Below are positions 1 through 7,401 of a stretch of DNA of 15,308 nucleotides, one piece after another. A program made the translations under genes and the position numbers. Numbering within the stretch: the first letter of the stretch is position 1; every line of letters begins with the position of its first letter. The stretch is from contig CABQLK010000044.1 in assembly GCA_902465015.1 (NCBI GenBank), forward strand, positions 1 to 15,308, written 5' to 3'. Under the pieces are notes generated by a model, which saw only the letters and a program-made list of their open reading frames with translations, was not told the DNA's origin and did not search any database. This DNA comes from an uncultured Collinsella sp. GTDB taxonomy: Bacteria; Actinomycetota; Coriobacteriia; Coriobacteriales; Coriobacteriaceae.

Positions 1-35
1 GTCTTTTTAGCCCCGTCCATAATGAACTGCTTCTA

Positions 36-102
36 AGTTGCGGTGGAATAGGGATTGATTGGCGGCTGATAAGCCAAAAACAGTCCCTATTCCACCGCAA
101 CT
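36..102. repeat. Palindromic intergenic hairpin repeat, copy 1
   Basis: Two perfectly complementary 19-base arms (36-54, AGTTGCGGTGGAATAGGGA, and 84-102) enclose a 29-base centre. The centre can form a second small hairpin (GGCT at 64-67 with AGCC at 72-75). The outer 16 bases of the arm recur at 3310-3325, so this is a repeated element and not a chance palindrome. It lies just past the stop codon of the minus-strand degV gene and could act as a transcription stop, but no T-run follows either side of this copy. Confidence 0.85.
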
Positions 103-115
103 GATGTAGGCGTCC

Positions 116-976
116 CTAGTGAGTTGGCTGGTAGCGGGGGCAGTAGCTGATGGCGATGGCATCGACGCCTACATGGGTGGCGATGGTGCAGCCGATGGGG
201 CCGGTGCCGGCGTCTACATAGTCTTGGCCTGCGAGCGCTTGGCTGACGAGCTCCTGCTCCTCGGCGGCGCCGGTCGTGAGCACACGCACGCTGGAGCCCG
301 GATGCTCGGCCAAGAATGCGAGGCAATCGGCCATGGTGTTGGCAACGATGCGCTTGGCGCCGCGGCCCTTTTTGATGGCCTTGATCTCGCCCGATTTCCA
401 CTCCGGCGAAACGGCTAGGCGAATGTTGAGCATCTGCGTGAGCTGGCCGGCGAGCTTGGGTGCGCGGCCGTTCTTAACGAGATTCTCGAGCGTGCGGGGA
501 ATCAGCAGCAGGTGGGCGTCGGGCAGCGTCGCGCGGATCTGCGCCTCGGTCTCGTCCAGGCTGCGGCCGTCCTCGCGCATGGCCAGCGCGTACTCCACCA
601 GCAGGCCCTCGGCACCCGAGCCGGTGCGCGAGTCGATGCAGCGCACGTCGAGTTCGTGCGTTTCGGCCGTCAGGCTGGCGTTGGCATAGCAGGCGGACCA
701 CTCGCTGCACAGTGAGATAAAGATGGCGCTATCATGGCCGTCGGCGAGCACGCGGTCAAAGAGTGCCTTGAACTCGCCAGCGCTCGGCTGCGAGGTGTGC
801 GGCAGTTGCTCGGAGCCGGCCATGCGCGCGACGTATTCCTCGGCGGTAATCTGCACCTGGTCGAGCAGGTCCTCGCCCTCGATAATCACATGCAGCGGAA
901 TCACGTAAATGCCGAGCTCTTGAGCGCGGGCGGGGGAGATGTCCGACGTGGAGTCGGTTATGATGGCAAAAGACAT
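116..976 (-). CDS. DegV family fatty-acid-binding protein (FakB-like)
   Basis: This 286-residue protein has the length and landmarks of the DegV/FakB family. These proteins bind a single fatty acid and present it to the kinase FakA, so that exogenous fatty acids enter phospholipid synthesis. The N-terminal family signature IITDSTSD is at residues 5-12, the conserved TSQPS ligand-site motif is at 61-65, and the C-terminal domain ends with the usual glycine-rich block (TGPIGCTIATHVG). The start at 976 is chosen because the family signature begins five residues later and AAAGGTG lies about 8 nt upstream; an in-frame upstream extension to 1033 has no such support. The position usually occupied by a (S)xLSGTYQxA segment reads CSEWSACYANA, so lipid specificity may differ. 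No fakA partner is in the window. The gene stands alone, divergent from the HAD gene. Family call firm, substrate unknown. Confidence 0.9.
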   Translation of the reverse strand: MSFAIITDSTSDISPARAQELGIYVIPLHVIIEGEDLLDQVQITAEEYVARMAGSEQLPHTSQPSAGEFKALFDRVLADGHDSAIFISLCSEWSACYANASLTAETHELDVRCIDSRTGSGAEGLLVEYALAMREDGRSLDETEAQIRATLPDAHLLLIPRTLENLVKNGRAPKLAGQLTQMLNIRLAVSPEWKSGEIKAIKKGRGAKRIVANTMADCLAFLAEHPGSSVRVLTTGAAEEQELVSQALAGQDYVDAGTGPIGCTIATHVGVDAIAISYCPRYQPTH

Positions 977-1068
977 AATTGCACCTTTCGTTGGGGCGCT
1001 TTCGCGCCGCCTTCTTAGAGCAAAGTGCGACAAGTATAGTGGAGTTGCTCTACATTGCTAGGTTCAAT

Positions 1069-1084
1069 TGTTGAATAGTCAACA
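1069..1084. promoter_or_regulatory. Small palindrome in the divergent degV/HAD intergenic region
   Basis: TGTTGA (1069-1074), four bases, then TCAACA (1079-1084) form a perfect 6-bp inverted repeat about 50 nt upstream of the HAD start. A possible minus-strand -10 box for degV (TATACT, complement of 1033-1038) lies nearby with only a weak -35. A 5-bp hairpin (GGCGC at 995-999 with GCGCC at 1004-1008) sits in the degV leader. The palindrome could be an operator, but no regulator can be assigned. Confidence 0.3.
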
Positions 1085-1132
1085 GTCTGAAGTGACGGTG
1101 TGGAAATCATCAACTGGGGAAGAGGGATGCCG

Positions 1133-1795
1133 ATGGCGGCACTGGAGATATACAAACGGCCGGTTGTGCTGTTCGATTTTGACGGCACGGTGGCCGATAC
1201 GGGCCGGGCGGTGATGAGCTCGACGCGCAAGACGTTGGCCGCGCGCGGGTTTTCGGAGGCGCAGATGGGTGACCTGCGCCGCATGATCGGGCCGCCCCTG
1301 TGGAAGAGCTTTCACGACTTTTATGGCTTCTCCCGCGAGGAGTCGCTTGTGGTGGCTGACGAGTACCGTGCCTTTTTTGATGAGCTGGGACCGGAAGAGT
1401 ATCCCGTGTTCGATGGAATCCCCGAGCTGCTCGATGGCCTTGTCGCGCAGGGGCATCGCTTGGTCGTGGCGACGTCACGCATGGAGGCAAAGTGCATTGA
1501 CATGGTGGGCGAGCTGGGGCTTTCGCAGTTTGAGGCGGTGGTTGGCATGAATCCGCCGCAGGGACGCGAGACCAAGGCCGATTCGGTTCGCGATGCCCTG
1601 GCGGCGCTCGGCGCGACGGCCGACGATGCCGTGATGATCGGCGATCGCTTTAACGATGTGGAGGGCGCACACGCGATGGGCGTGCCGTGCATCGGCATCT
1701 ATTCGGGCGCGGCAGCGCCGGGGGAGCACGAGGCCGCGGGCGCCGATGCGGTGGTGCACTCGGTGGCCGAGCTTGCTAAACTTTTCGCTATCTAA
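1133..1795 (+). CDS. HAD-superfamily phosphatase, phosphoglycolate phosphatase-like
   Basis: A cytoplasmic, Mg-dependent phosphatase of HAD subfamily I is encoded (220 residues from this start). Motif I is FDFDGTVADTG with the nucleophile at D15 and the acid/base at D17. Motif II is the VATSRMEAK stretch (serine/threonine), and motif IV is MIGDRFNDVEG. A helical cap lies between motifs I and II, as in Gph/PpaX enzymes, and the length is typical. Phosphoglycolate is one possible substrate, but HAD specificity cannot be read from sequence. Three in-frame starts are possible: GTG 1100, ATG 1127 and ATG 1133. ATG 1133 is preferred because AGAGGG (1121-1126) sits 6 nt upstream; ATG 1127 with GGGGA is nearly as good. 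The dipeptidase gene follows after 55 nt, so the two may be cotranscribed. Confidence 0.85.
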   Translation: MAALEIYKRPVVLFDFDGTVADTGRAVMSSTRKTLAARGFSEAQMGDLRRMIGPPLWKSFHDFYGFSREESLVVADEYRAFFDELGPEEYPVFDGIPELLDGLVAQGHRLVVATSRMEAKCIDMVGELGLSQFEAVVGMNPPQGRETKADSVRDALAALGATADDAVMIGDRFNDVEGAHAMGVPCIGIYSGAAAPGEHEAAGADAVVHSVAELAKLFAI

Positions 1796-1850
1796 TAGAC
1801 ATAATGTGAGGGGCGGGCGTACCCGTCGCTCATTGGTAAGGAGGTCGTCC

Positions 1851-3287
1851 ATGAATCAGGTGGAGCAGAGCGTCGCTGAGTATGTCGACGAGGTCTGGGA
1901 GGATGTCGTCGCTGATATCGAGCAGCTGGTGAGTTATCCTTCCGTGGCAGTTTCTGCCGATGCGGAGCCCGGCGCGCCGTTTGGCCGCCCGGTCCGTGAC
2001 GCGCTCGATTGCGCGCTCGGCATCGCGCAGAAGCTCGGCTATCAGACGAGCGACGACGAGGGCTATGTGGGAATCGCCGATATCCCGGGCCGCGGCGACA
2101 AGCAGCTCGCGACTATCTGCCACGTGGACGTGGTTCCCGCCGGCCCTGGCTGGAACACCGATCCGTTCGCGATGGAGCGTCGCGAGGGCTGGTTGCTCGG
2201 TCGCGGCGTGATCGACGACAAGGGGCCGGCAGTGCTGTCGCTTTATGCCGGCGCGTACCTGCTCAAGCACGGCATTGTTCCGCGCTACACCTTCCGCGCG
2301 CTGCTGGGCTGCGATGAGGAAGTGGGCATGTCCGACGTTCACCATTATCTGGAGAACCACGCAGACCCCGACTTTTTGTTTACGCCCGATGCCGAGTTCC
2401 CGGTCTGCAATGCCGAGAAGGGCCAGTTTGGGGCGACGTTCGTGAGTCCCAAGATCGACGGCGGGCGCATCGTGTCGTGGAGCGGCGCCGAGGCGAGCAA
2501 TGCCATTCCGTCGCAGTCCATCTGCGAGCTCGCGATTGCCGCCGATGAGCTGCCGGCGCCGGTCGAGAATGCTGACCGCCTGGAGATCACGGCTCTCGAC
2601 AATGGTCATGTGCAGATTTTCGCCCACGGTATTGGCGGTCACGCCTCGATGCCCGAGGGGACGATCAATGCCGTCGGCCTGATCGTGTCGTATCTGCGCG
2701 AGGCCGAGGACGCGTTTGGTGCCCGCGGCGAGCGCCTGCTGACGCCTGCCGAGCACGAGTTTGTCAAGTTTTTGGCCTTTGTGCATGCGGACGCCTATGG
2801 TCGCGGCCTGGGTATCGACGCGACGAGCCCGGCGTTTGGCCCGCTCACCTGCAACCCCGGCGTCATCCGCGTGGTGGATGGCCATATCGAGCAGGTCATC
2901 GACGTGCGTTTCCCTGCTAGCACGAGCGCCGATACCATCCGCGAGCAGCTCGAGCCGCTCGTGGGGCGCTTTGACGTGACGTGTCGCCTGGGTCACGCAA
3001 AGGTGCCGTTCTCGGTGTCTGCCGACGATCCGGCCGTGAAGGCGCTTATCGATACCTATAACGAGTTTACGGGCAAGCACGCCGAGCCTTTTGCCATGGG
3101 CGGCGGCACGTACGCGCGCAACTTTGCCCGCGCCGTGTCGTTTGGCCCCGAGGAGACCGGTCTGGAGCTGCCCGCATGGGGCGGCCAGATGCACGGCCCC
3201 AACGAGTGCGCCAACGAGGAACAGCTCAAACAAGCGCTCAAGATCTATATTGTTGCGATCCTCCGTTTGAATGAATTGGAGCTTTAA
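1851..3287 (+). CDS. M20 family metallopeptidase, PepV/Sapep-like dipeptidase
   Basis: The 478-residue protein matches the dinuclear-zinc M20 dipeptidases of the PepV/Sapep type, which hydrolyse dipeptides in the cytosol. Ligand candidates are visible in order: H91 and catalytic-region D93 in HVDVVPAG, D122 in GRGVIDDKGP, the catalytic/ligand glutamate pair E156-E157 in GCDEEVG, D180 in FTPDAEFP, and H448 in GGQMHGPNE. The lid domain carries GGHASMPEG, the family's substrate-contact motif. Length fits PepV (about 470). The start is secure: AAGGAGGT (1838-1845) lies 5 nt before the ATG. No signal peptide is seen, so it probably acts inside the cell. The gene ends 21 bases before the second palindromic repeat, which should terminate it. 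Exact dipeptide preference is not readable. Confidence 0.92.
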   Translation: MNQVEQSVAEYVDEVWEDVVADIEQLVSYPSVAVSADAEPGAPFGRPVRDALDCALGIAQKLGYQTSDDEGYVGIADIPGRGDKQLATICHVDVVPAGPGWNTDPFAMERREGWLLGRGVIDDKGPAVLSLYAGAYLLKHGIVPRYTFRALLGCDEEVGMSDVHHYLENHADPDFLFTPDAEFPVCNAEKGQFGATFVSPKIDGGRIVSWSGAEASNAIPSQSICELAIAADELPAPVENADRLEITALDNGHVQIFAHGIGGHASMPEGTINAVGLIVSYLREAEDAFGARGERLLTPAEHEFVKFLAFVHADAYGRGLGIDATSPAFGPLTCNPGVIRVVDGHIEQVIDVRFPASTSADTIREQLEPLVGRFDVTCRLGHAKVPFSVSADDPAVKALIDTYNEFTGKHAEPFAMGGGTYARNFARAVSFGPEETGLELPAWGGQMHGPNECANEEQLKQALKIYIVAILRLNELEL

Positions 3288-3308
3288 GGTCTCGCGGTTT
3301 CCCAATCT

Positions 3309-3387
3309 AAGTTGCGGTGGAATAGTTCCTAGAATGGGTCATTTGATGGCCAAGCAGGAACTATTTCACCGCAACTTTGTTTTTATT
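3309..3387 (+). terminator. Palindromic repeat copy 2 doubling as intrinsic terminator
   Basis: Arms of 22 bases (3309-3330 and 3356-3377) pair with a single G:T wobble around a 25-base centre. The first 17 bases (AAGTTGCGGTGGAATAG) repeat the arm of the copy near position 36. The right arm runs directly into TTTGTTTTTATT, giving the stem-plus-U-tract form of a rho-independent terminator for the dipeptidase gene. It also insulates the downstream pst promoter. Confidence 0.8.
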
Positions 3388-3418
3388 GGTGTAAAAGGCG
3401 GGTCATGCTTGGTGGCGG

Positions 3419-3435
3419 GTTTGTTATCCGTTTGT
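3419..3435. promoter_or_regulatory. Candidate PhoP/PhoB-type box upstream of pstS
   Basis: GTTTGT occurs at 3419-3424 and again at 3430-3435, an 11-bp direct repeat. Read on the other strand it gives TTTACA-N5-ATAACA (3427-3437 region), resembling the 11-bp-spaced TTAACA-type repeats bound by PhoP in Bacillus. Its place, about 150 bp before the phosphate-import operon, suits a phosphate-starvation activator site. A possible -10 box TATCAA is at 3466-3471, further away than usual, and only two repeats are seen. Suggestive only. Confidence 0.35.
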
Positions 3436-3483
3436 AAAGGCTGGGCCGGGCTTGCGGTAAGGGTCTATCAAATGCCCGTAAGA

Positions 3484-3556
3484 AACCGCAGATAACGCGG
3501 TTGTCGCCTGATCGGGGTCGTATCTTTCCAAACAGCAAAGCGGGCAGGGTGCCCGC
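3484..3556 (+). other. pstS leader hairpins
   Basis: Two compact hairpins precede the pstS ribosome binding site: AACCGC (3484-3489) with GCGGTT (3497-3502), and GCGGGCA (3540-3546) with TGCCCGC (3550-3556) around a 3-base loop. Neither has a following T-run, so they are not terminators. They may stabilise the 5' end of the mRNA or have no function. The ribosome binding site AAAGGAAG starts 15 bases after the second stem. Confidence 0.4.
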
Positions 3557-3581
3557 GAGTCGCATGTACGAAAGGAAGATC

Positions 3582-4517
3582 ATGCTCGATCAGGCTTATT
3601 CTCGTCGTCAGTTCCTCGGCCTCGCTGGTGGTCTTGCCGGCATCGTCGGTCTCGGTCTCGTTGGTTGCGGCGGCTCCGGCGCATCCGACGCCGCCGACAA
3701 GGGTAGCGCTGCTGCCGAGTCCGTCTCCGGCGAGGTGACCTACGACGGTGCCTCTTCGTTCCAGGCTCTCGTCGAGGCTGCTGCCGAGAAGTTCATGGAT
3801 GCCAACCCGGACGTCTCCGTTTCCGGCTCGGGCAACGGCTCGGGCAAGGGTCTGACCGCTGTCGCTGCTGGCACCGTCACCATCGGTAACTCCGACGTCT
3901 TCGCCGAGACCAAGCTCGAGGCCGACCAGGTCAAGAAGCTCGTCGACCACGAGGTTGCCGTCGTGGGCATGGGCCCCGTCGTCTCCAAGAACGTGACGGT
4001 CGACGACCTGTCCCTCGAGCAGCTCAAGGGCATCTTCTCTGGCCAGATCACCAACTGGAAGGAGGTCGGCGGCGACGACGCCAAGATCGTCGTTCTCAAC
4101 CGCAAGGCTGGCTCCGGCACCCGCGCTACCTTCGAGGCCGCCGTCTTTGGCGACGAGGCCGTCGACTTTAAGGGCGACGCCGAGCTCGACAAGTCCGGCG
4201 ACGTCCAGACTCAGATGGGCAGCACCGACAACGCCATCTCCTACCTCGACTTCTCGCACTTTGATGACTCCAAGTTCAACGCCATCAAGGTCGAGGGCGT
4301 GGAGCCCAAGAGCGCAAACGTCACCGACGACTCCTTTAAGATCTGGGCTACCGAGCACATGTACTGCCCCAAGGACGCCGACGAGGCTACCAAGGCCTTC
4401 CTGGAGTTCATGCTCTCCGACGACGTCCAGGGCAAGCTCGTCGAGGAGCAGGGCTTTATCCCCGTCTCTGCCATGAAGGTCGTCAAGGACGCCAGCGGCA
4501 AGGTCTCCGCTAAATAA
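3582..4517 (+). CDS. pstS: Phosphate ABC transporter substrate-binding lipoprotein PstS
   Basis: PstS captures phosphate outside the membrane and delivers it to the PstCAB permease. The 311-residue precursor begins with an export signal carrying a twin-arginine motif, SRRQFLGLA (residues 7-15), a glycine/leucine-rich hydrophobic stretch, and a lipobox LVGC whose cysteine is C29; a glycine/serine-rich linker follows. The mature part has the family phosphate-binding blocks: YDGASSFQ, SGSGNGSGKG followed by VTIGNSD, and RKAGSGTRATFE. The start at 3582 has AAAGGAAG 3-10 nt upstream; an ATG at 3564 has no ribosome binding site and would only lengthen the n-region. Codon use is extremely C-ending (GTC, GAC, AAG, CTC), stronger than in flanking genes, which fits high expression. 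pstC follows after 24 nt with no terminator between. Confidence 0.95.
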   Translation: MLDQAYSRRQFLGLAGGLAGIVGLGLVGCGGSGASDAADKGSAAAESVSGEVTYDGASSFQALVEAAAEKFMDANPDVSVSGSGNGSGKGLTAVAAGTVTIGNSDVFAETKLEADQVKKLVDHEVAVVGMGPVVSKNVTVDDLSLEQLKGIFSGQITNWKEVGGDDAKIVVLNRKAGSGTRATFEAAVFGDEAVDFKGDAELDKSGDVQTQMGSTDNAISYLDFSHFDDSKFNAIKVEGVEPKSANVTDDSFKIWATEHMYCPKDADEATKAFLEFMLSDDVQGKLVEEQGFIPVSAMKVVKDASGKVSAK

Positions 4518-4541
4518 GTAATCGCCCCGGAAAGGTTTGCA

Positions 4542-5450
4542 ATGGCAAAACAGCTGCCAAAGCGCGACCTCGAGAACGTGGGCCTGGGCGTCACGGGCGC
4601 GTGCGTAGCGCTCGTGACGCTTGTCGTTGCCGCGCTCATCTTTATGGTCGCCCAAAAGGGCCTCTCGGCTTTCGTTAAGGACGGCGTCTCGATCGTCGAG
4701 TTCTTCACCGGCACCAAGTGGGACCTGGCCAACACAGCCGAAAACGGCCTGCCCTACACCGGCGCCCTGCCCCTGATCGTCACCTCGTTTGCGGTCATGG
4801 TGCTCTCCACGCTCATCGCGCTGCCCATCGCCATCGGCTCTGCCATCTTTGCAGTCGAGATTAGCCCTAAGTTTGGTTCCAAGGTCTTTCAGCCGCTTAT
4901 TGAGCTTTTGACCGGTATTCCCTCGGTTGTCTTTGGCCTGATCGGCTTTCACGTGGTCGTCGGCCTTATGAAGAGCGTTTTCCACGTGAGCACGGGCCTG
5001 GGCATCTTGCCCGGCGCCATCGTGCTGGCCGTCATGATCCTGCCGACCATGACCACGCTTTCGGTCGATGGCCTGCGCGCCGTGCCCGACAGCTACCGAC
5101 AGGGCTCGCTCGCGCTGGGCTATACCCGCTGGCAGACCATCTGGCACGTGGTGCTCAAGAGCGCCATGCCGTCGCTCATGACCGCGGTCATCCTTGGCAT
5201 GACCCGCGCCTTTGGCGAGACGCTCGCCGTGCGCATGGTTATCGGCGGTATCGAGGCCATGCCGACGTCACTGCTGTCGCCGGCATCCACCATCACCACC
5301 ACGCTCACCACGTCTATGGCGGTCTATGCCGAGGGCTCGGCCCAGGACGATGTTCTGTGGGCGCTCGGTCTGCTGCTGATGGGCATGAGCCTCATCTTCA
5401 TCCTGATCATCCACCTTATCGGCCGCAAGGGGGCGAAGGCTCGTGGCTAG
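4542..5450 (+). CDS. pstC: Phosphate ABC transporter permease PstC
   Basis: An integral membrane subunit of 302 residues with the six-helix layout of PstC. A first hydrophobic helix is at about residues 14-36, a block of helices runs from 75 to 170, and the last helix is near 280-298. The cytoplasmic coupling loop (EAA-type motif) is LRAVPDSYRQGSLALGYTRW (178-197), followed by the conserved GMTRAFGETLAV. The IPSVVFGLIG segment (126-135) is a family hallmark. With PstA it forms the phosphate channel driven by PstB. The ATG is preceded by GGAAAGG with 6 nt spacing. The gene overlaps pstA by 8 nt, so translation is probably coupled. Confidence 0.95.
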   Translation: MAKQLPKRDLENVGLGVTGACVALVTLVVAALIFMVAQKGLSAFVKDGVSIVEFFTGTKWDLANTAENGLPYTGALPLIVTSFAVMVLSTLIALPIAIGSAIFAVEISPKFGSKVFQPLIELLTGIPSVVFGLIGFHVVVGLMKSVFHVSTGLGILPGAIVLAVMILPTMTTLSVDGLRAVPDSYRQGSLALGYTRWQTIWHVVLKSAMPSLMTAVILGMTRAFGETLAVRMVIGGIEAMPTSLLSPASTITTTLTTSMAVYAEGSAQDDVLWALGLLLMGMSLIFILIIHLIGRKGAKARG

Positions 5451-6369
5451 CACGCGTATCCACATCGACGAGGCGAGGCTCGGGCGTGTCCAAAAGCAGG
5501 ACCGCTTCGCCACGGGCGTGTTGACGGCGATCGTCGCCATCGTCATGCTCATCGTCGTCTCCATGGTGGCCTATATCCTGTTCGAGGGCATCTCGACGCT
5601 GTTCCAGCCGGGCTTTCTCACGGAGCCGTCGCGCGCCAACGGAACGCAGGGCGGCGTGCTCTACCAGCTGTTCGACTCGTTCTACCTGCTGCTGATCACC
5701 CTGATCATCTCGGTGCCCATCAGCCTGGGCGGAGCGGTCTTTTTGGTTGAGTACGCGCCGGACGGACCCATCCGCGACATCGCCTCCACCGCCATCGAGA
5801 CGTTGTCCTCGCTGCCTTCCATCGTCGTCGGCATGTTCGGTTTTCTGGTGTTCTCGGTGCAGCTGGGCTGGAAGTACTCCATCATCTCCGGCGCCGTCGC
5901 GCTCACCATGTTCAACATCCCCATCCTGGTGCGCGTGATCCAGCAGGCGCTCGAGGACGTGCCGCAGGCCCAGCGCGATGCGTGCCTGGCCATGGGCCTC
6001 ACTCGCTGGGAGGCCACGCTGCACATCCTGATCCCCGAGGCCATGCCTGCCATCGTGACGGGCATCGTGCTTTCGGCCGGCCGCGTGTTTGGCGAGGCCG
6101 CAGCACTGCTTTTTACCTCGGGTATGAGCTCGCCGGTGCGTCTGAACTTCTTGAGCTTTAACCTGTCGAGTTCCACCTGCGCCTGGAACGTGTTCCGCCC
6201 CGGCGAGTCGCTCGCCGTGCACATCTACAAGATCTATGGCGAGGGCAGCCCCGAGGCCCAGCAGATCGTTTGGGGCACCGCGGCGCTGCTGATGATTTGC
6301 GTACTGCTGTTTAACGTAGCCGCCCGTATTGTGGGCAAGCAACTGGCAAGGAAGATGACGGCCGAATGA
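5443..6369 (+). CDS. pstA: Phosphate ABC transporter permease PstA
   Basis: The second channel subunit, 308 residues, pairs with PstC in the membrane. Helices include about 24-48 and 80-103. The motif LSSLPSIVVGMFGFLVF (121-137) and the coupling loop LEDVPQAQRDACLAMGLTRW (170-189), followed by GRVFGEAAALLFTSG, are diagnostic of PstA. It starts with GTG at 5443, inside the end of pstC, with the purine-rich stretch AAGGGGGCGAAGG just upstream. The reading frame ends at TGA 6367-6369, overlapping the pstB ATG (ATGA), which implies tight translational coupling and balanced stoichiometry. Confidence 0.95.
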   Translation: MASTRIHIDEARLGRVQKQDRFATGVLTAIVAIVMLIVVSMVAYILFEGISTLFQPGFLTEPSRANGTQGGVLYQLFDSFYLLLITLIISVPISLGGAVFLVEYAPDGPIRDIASTAIETLSSLPSIVVGMFGFLVFSVQLGWKYSIISGAVALTMFNIPILVRVIQQALEDVPQAQRDACLAMGLTRWEATLHILIPEAMPAIVTGIVLSAGRVFGEAAALLFTSGMSSPVRLNFLSFNLSSSTCAWNVFRPGESLAVHIYKIYGEGSPEAQQIVWGTAALLMICVLLFNVAARIVGKQLARKMTAE

Positions 6370-7238
6370 GCGAGATGAATGCAATGCCCGCAACCGAAGC
6401 GGCATCGTCCGAGACCCAAGACTTCCTGTCGAGCGTGGGGGAGAGCGAGAGGCGCATGCGCGTGAGCGGCAAGGCCGTGAGCGACGAGGTCATGCTCTCC
6501 GCCAAGGACGTCAACGTGTACTATGGCGACCACCATGCGCTGCACGATACGTCGCTCGACTTTCACAAGGGCGAGATCACGGCGCTCATTGGGCCTTCGG
6601 GCTGCGGTAAGTCGACCTTTTTGCGTAGCCTCAATCTTATGAATCGCGAGATTCGCGGCTGCCGCGTGGAGGGCGAGATCAACTATCGCGGGCGCAACGT
6701 GAACACCAAGACCGAAAACACCTACGAGCTGCGCCGTTCCATTGGCATGGTGTTCCAGCAGCCCAACCCCTTCCGCAAGTCTATTCGCGACAACATCACG
6801 TTTGCGCCTAAGCGCCACGGCATCACCGACCGCGACGAGCTCGACCGCATGGTCGAGGAAAGCCTGCGCGGCGCGGCGCTTTGGGACGAGGTCAAGGACA
6901 AGCTCGACAAGAGCGCCCATGCGCTTTCGGGCGGTCAGCAGCAGCGCCTGTGCATCGCGCGCACGCTGGCGCTCAACCCCGACGTGATTCTGTTTGACGA
7001 ACCCTGCTCGGCGCTCGACCCCATCTCGACGCTGGCAATCGAGGACCTTATGTCGTCGATTGTGGCCGAGCGCGCCATCGTCATCGTGACGCACAACATG
7101 GAGCAGGCGTCGCGCGTGTCCAACCGCACGGCGTTCTTCTACATGGGCGATATGGTCGAGTACGACGAGACCGACGAGATTTTCCAACGGCCCAAGGATA
7201 AGCGGCTGAATGATTACCTCACCGGCATGTTCTCCTAG
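6366..7238 (+). CDS. pstB: Phosphate ABC transporter ATPase PstB
   Basis: PstB hydrolyses ATP on the cytoplasmic face to power phosphate import. The 290-residue protein contains Walker A GPSGCGKST (76-84), the Q-loop VFQQPNPF (129-136, a PstB hallmark), signature LSGGQQQR (187-194), Walker B VILFDEPCSALDP (207-219) and switch histidine H243 in VTHNM. The family is usually about 250-260 residues; here some 40 polar residues precede the first beta strand (VMLSAKDVNVYYG). Either this is a genuine extension or translation begins at an internal ATG (for example 6375 or 6384), but the ATGA overlap with pstA favours 6366. No phoU follows; the operon closes with a strong terminator. Confidence 0.95.
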   Translation: MSEMNAMPATEAASSETQDFLSSVGESERRMRVSGKAVSDEVMLSAKDVNVYYGDHHALHDTSLDFHKGEITALIGPSGCGKSTFLRSLNLMNREIRGCRVEGEINYRGRNVNTKTENTYELRRSIGMVFQQPNPFRKSIRDNITFAPKRHGITDRDELDRMVEESLRGAALWDEVKDKLDKSAHALSGGQQQRLCIARTLALNPDVILFDEPCSALDPISTLAIEDLMSSIVAERAIVIVTHNMEQASRVSNRTAFFYMGDMVEYDETDEIFQRPKDKRLNDYLTGMFS

Positions 7239-7256
7239 TCCGGGACATGCTTGAGG

Positions 7257-7331
7257 CCCGCGGCGGCCACGGTTGCCGCGGGACTGATTGGAGAGGCGGG
7301 TCATCTCTTGTGGGAGATGGCCCGCCTTTTT
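7257..7331 (+). terminator. Double hairpin and strong intrinsic terminator after pstB
   Basis: The first stem is CCCGCGGC (7257-7264) with GCCGCGGG (7275-7282). It is followed by a 13-bp stem, 7295-7307 with 7314-7326, containing one G:T wobble and a 6-base loop, running directly into TTTTT (7327-7331). The second hairpin is a textbook rho-independent terminator for the pst operon; the first may reinforce it or protect the 3' end. Confidence 0.9.
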
Positions 7332-7357
7332 GTGTCGTGTGCGGCCTGCCTTTTCGC

Positions 7358-7366
7358 TGCTATCAT
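7358..7366 (+). promoter_or_regulatory. Extended -10 promoter for the ABC-F gene
   Basis: TG at 7358-7359, one base, then TATCAT (7361-7366) match the extended -10 pattern, 36 bases before the ABC-F start codon and just after the pst terminator. No good -35 hexamer is visible at the expected distance, which extended -10 promoters can tolerate. Predicted transcription start about 7373. Confidence 0.5.
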
Positions 7367-7401
7367 GAACAACGTTGAATTTCTACGAAGGAGCAGGGCA
7401 T

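Noticed and set aside
1..115. Possible CRISPR or transposon end from the palindromic repeat
   Set aside because: Only two dispersed copies in 15 kb with no regular spacers, no cas genes, no transposase and no clear target-site duplication.
1830..3305. Long minus-strand reading frame of 491 codons opposite the dipeptidase gene
   Set aside because: It is the antisense shadow of a GC-rich gene: it is rich in arginine, histidine and alanine with no recognisable domain, whereas the plus-strand frame has all M20 motifs and a strong ribosome binding site.
3468..5147. 559-codon minus-strand frame across pstS and pstC
   Set aside because: It spans two well-identified genes and their promoter, has low-complexity D/G/L-rich content and no start signal; it arises from the strong codon bias of pstS.
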